From NCBI GenBank assembly GCA_034370465.1, contig JAXMLA010000111.1, positions 1 through 6,273 on the forward strand: a DNA stretch of 6,273 bases. Reading direction: 5' to 3'. The translations under genes and the position numbers were made by a program. Below the pieces are notes generated by a model. It had not been told where the DNA came from and did no database searches. It saw only the letters and a list, made by a program, of their open reading frames with translations. The DNA comes from UBA2197 sp034370465 (lineage in GTDB: Bacteria > Desulfobacterota > Desulfuromonadia > Desulfuromonadales > UBA2197). Below are positions 5,836 to 6,273 of the stretch, one piece after another. Every line of letters starts with the position of its first letter. The first letter of the stretch is position 1.

Positions 5836-6273
5836 CCCATCCCCCAGCACTTCTTCCCGAACCGTTTCAACAGAAATCCTCCGCTGGCGGCAATCATTGC
5901 CGCAGCCAGGGCATAACTGTTGCCAGTGAAGAGCAGAGTCCAAAGAGTGCTGACACTGAGGGCAAGCACGGCGGTGAATGCATGAAGGCGGCTTTGCAGC
6001 TGAGTGGCGAGGAGGGCGATGAACATTGCCGGCAGAGCAAAGTCGATGCCGTAGGCACCGGCGGGGATGAGACTGCCGGCGCAGGCGCCGATGATCGTTG
6101 TGGCAATCCAGACGGCGTTGGCCGTATGATTGAGGGCGAGAGCTCGCCAGGCGTCCCAGTCGCCGCGGAAACGGGTCATGTTGAGGGCAAAGCTTTCGTC
6201 AGTGATCCCATAGCCGAAGAGGAAAAGAAATCTTCGTGAGGAACCGCGCAGATGGACGGCTAATGCTGAACTC
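5832..6273 (-). CDS. azlC: AzlC-type branched-chain amino-acid exporter large subunit, 5' end beyond window
   Basis: The frame on the - strand is open from the right edge to the TGA at 5834-5832, giving about 146 visible residues. The internal ATG at 6179 is not the start, because the codons before it carry conserved AzlC sequence: SSALAVHLRG, then LFGYGITDESFALN. The T-D-E-S-F-A-L block is a family hallmark. Downstream are hydrophobic helices including NAVWIATTIIGACAGSLIP, ALPAMFIALLATQL and SYALAAAMIAASGGFLL. Full AzlC proteins are about 230-250 residues, so roughly the first third is missing. It forms the main channel with AzlD and shares the ATGA overlap with it. The protein ends in a short basic tail (KRFGKKCWGMG). 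No truncation or frameshift is seen in the visible part. Substrate preference cannot be read from sequence; regulators often encoded upstream would lie outside the window. Confidence 0.88.
   Translation of the reverse strand, partial: SSALAVHLRGSSRRFLFLFGYGITDESFALNMTRFRGDWDAWRALALNHTANAVWIATTIIGACAGSLIPAGAYGIDFALPAMFIALLATQLQSRLHAFTAVLALSVSTLWTLLFTGNSYALAAAMIAASGGFLLKRFGKKCWGMG

Noticed and set aside
5836..5943. N-terminal extension of AzlD to an upstream ATG at 5943
   Set aside because: The extra 36 residues lie within azlC, are unlike AzlD N-termini, and would exceed the family length. The ATG at 5835 fits better.
5571..6239. A 222-codon open frame on the + strand opposite azlD and azlC
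   Set aside because: The product is low-complexity Gly/Arg/Glu-rich sequence with no family pattern, while the - strand frames match AzlD and AzlC with an ATGA overlap.

Overview
The window suggests a Gram-negative bacterium of moderate-to-high GC content. My best guess is the Desulfuromonadia/Geobacterales-type former deltaproteobacteria. The grounds are the order TPR protein, LolB/DUF4292-like lipoprotein, oligopeptide-binding lipoprotein and Dpp-type permease, plus a stand-alone ferritin-like protein of the kind common in anaerobes. This placement is inference from family resemblance, not from a marker gene.

Layout. Bases 1-4774 hold four genes on the + strand. They are a long TPR-repeat protein (cut by the left edge), a small outer-membrane-type lipoprotein (GTG start, 5 bases after the TPR stop), a family-5 peptide-binding lipoprotein, and one DppB/OppB-type permease. 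Gaps are 5, 34 and 55 bases and no convincing terminator separates them, so they may be one transcription unit. After the permease, where a DppC-type partner and ATPases would normally follow, come a 54-residue protein of unknown function (4829-4993) and a ferritin-like di-iron protein (5014-5484), each with its own good ribosome binding site.

Bases 5512-6273 are on the - strand and converge on the ferritin-like gene. They hold azlD and the 3' part of azlC, a branched-chain amino-acid exporter pair joined by an ATGA overlap. azlC runs off the right edge.

How the genes work together. The binding lipoprotein and permease are the capture and half-channel parts of a peptide-type ABC importer. 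The rest of that importer is not in the window. The TPR protein and LolB-like lipoprotein point to envelope or lipoprotein biogenesis. The 54-residue protein and the ferritin-like protein may be co-expressed. AzlCD is a separate export function. I see no CRISPR array, RNA gene, insertion sequence or phage gene. Nothing here is clearly a new system; the least explained items are the 54-residue gene and the permease without its partner.
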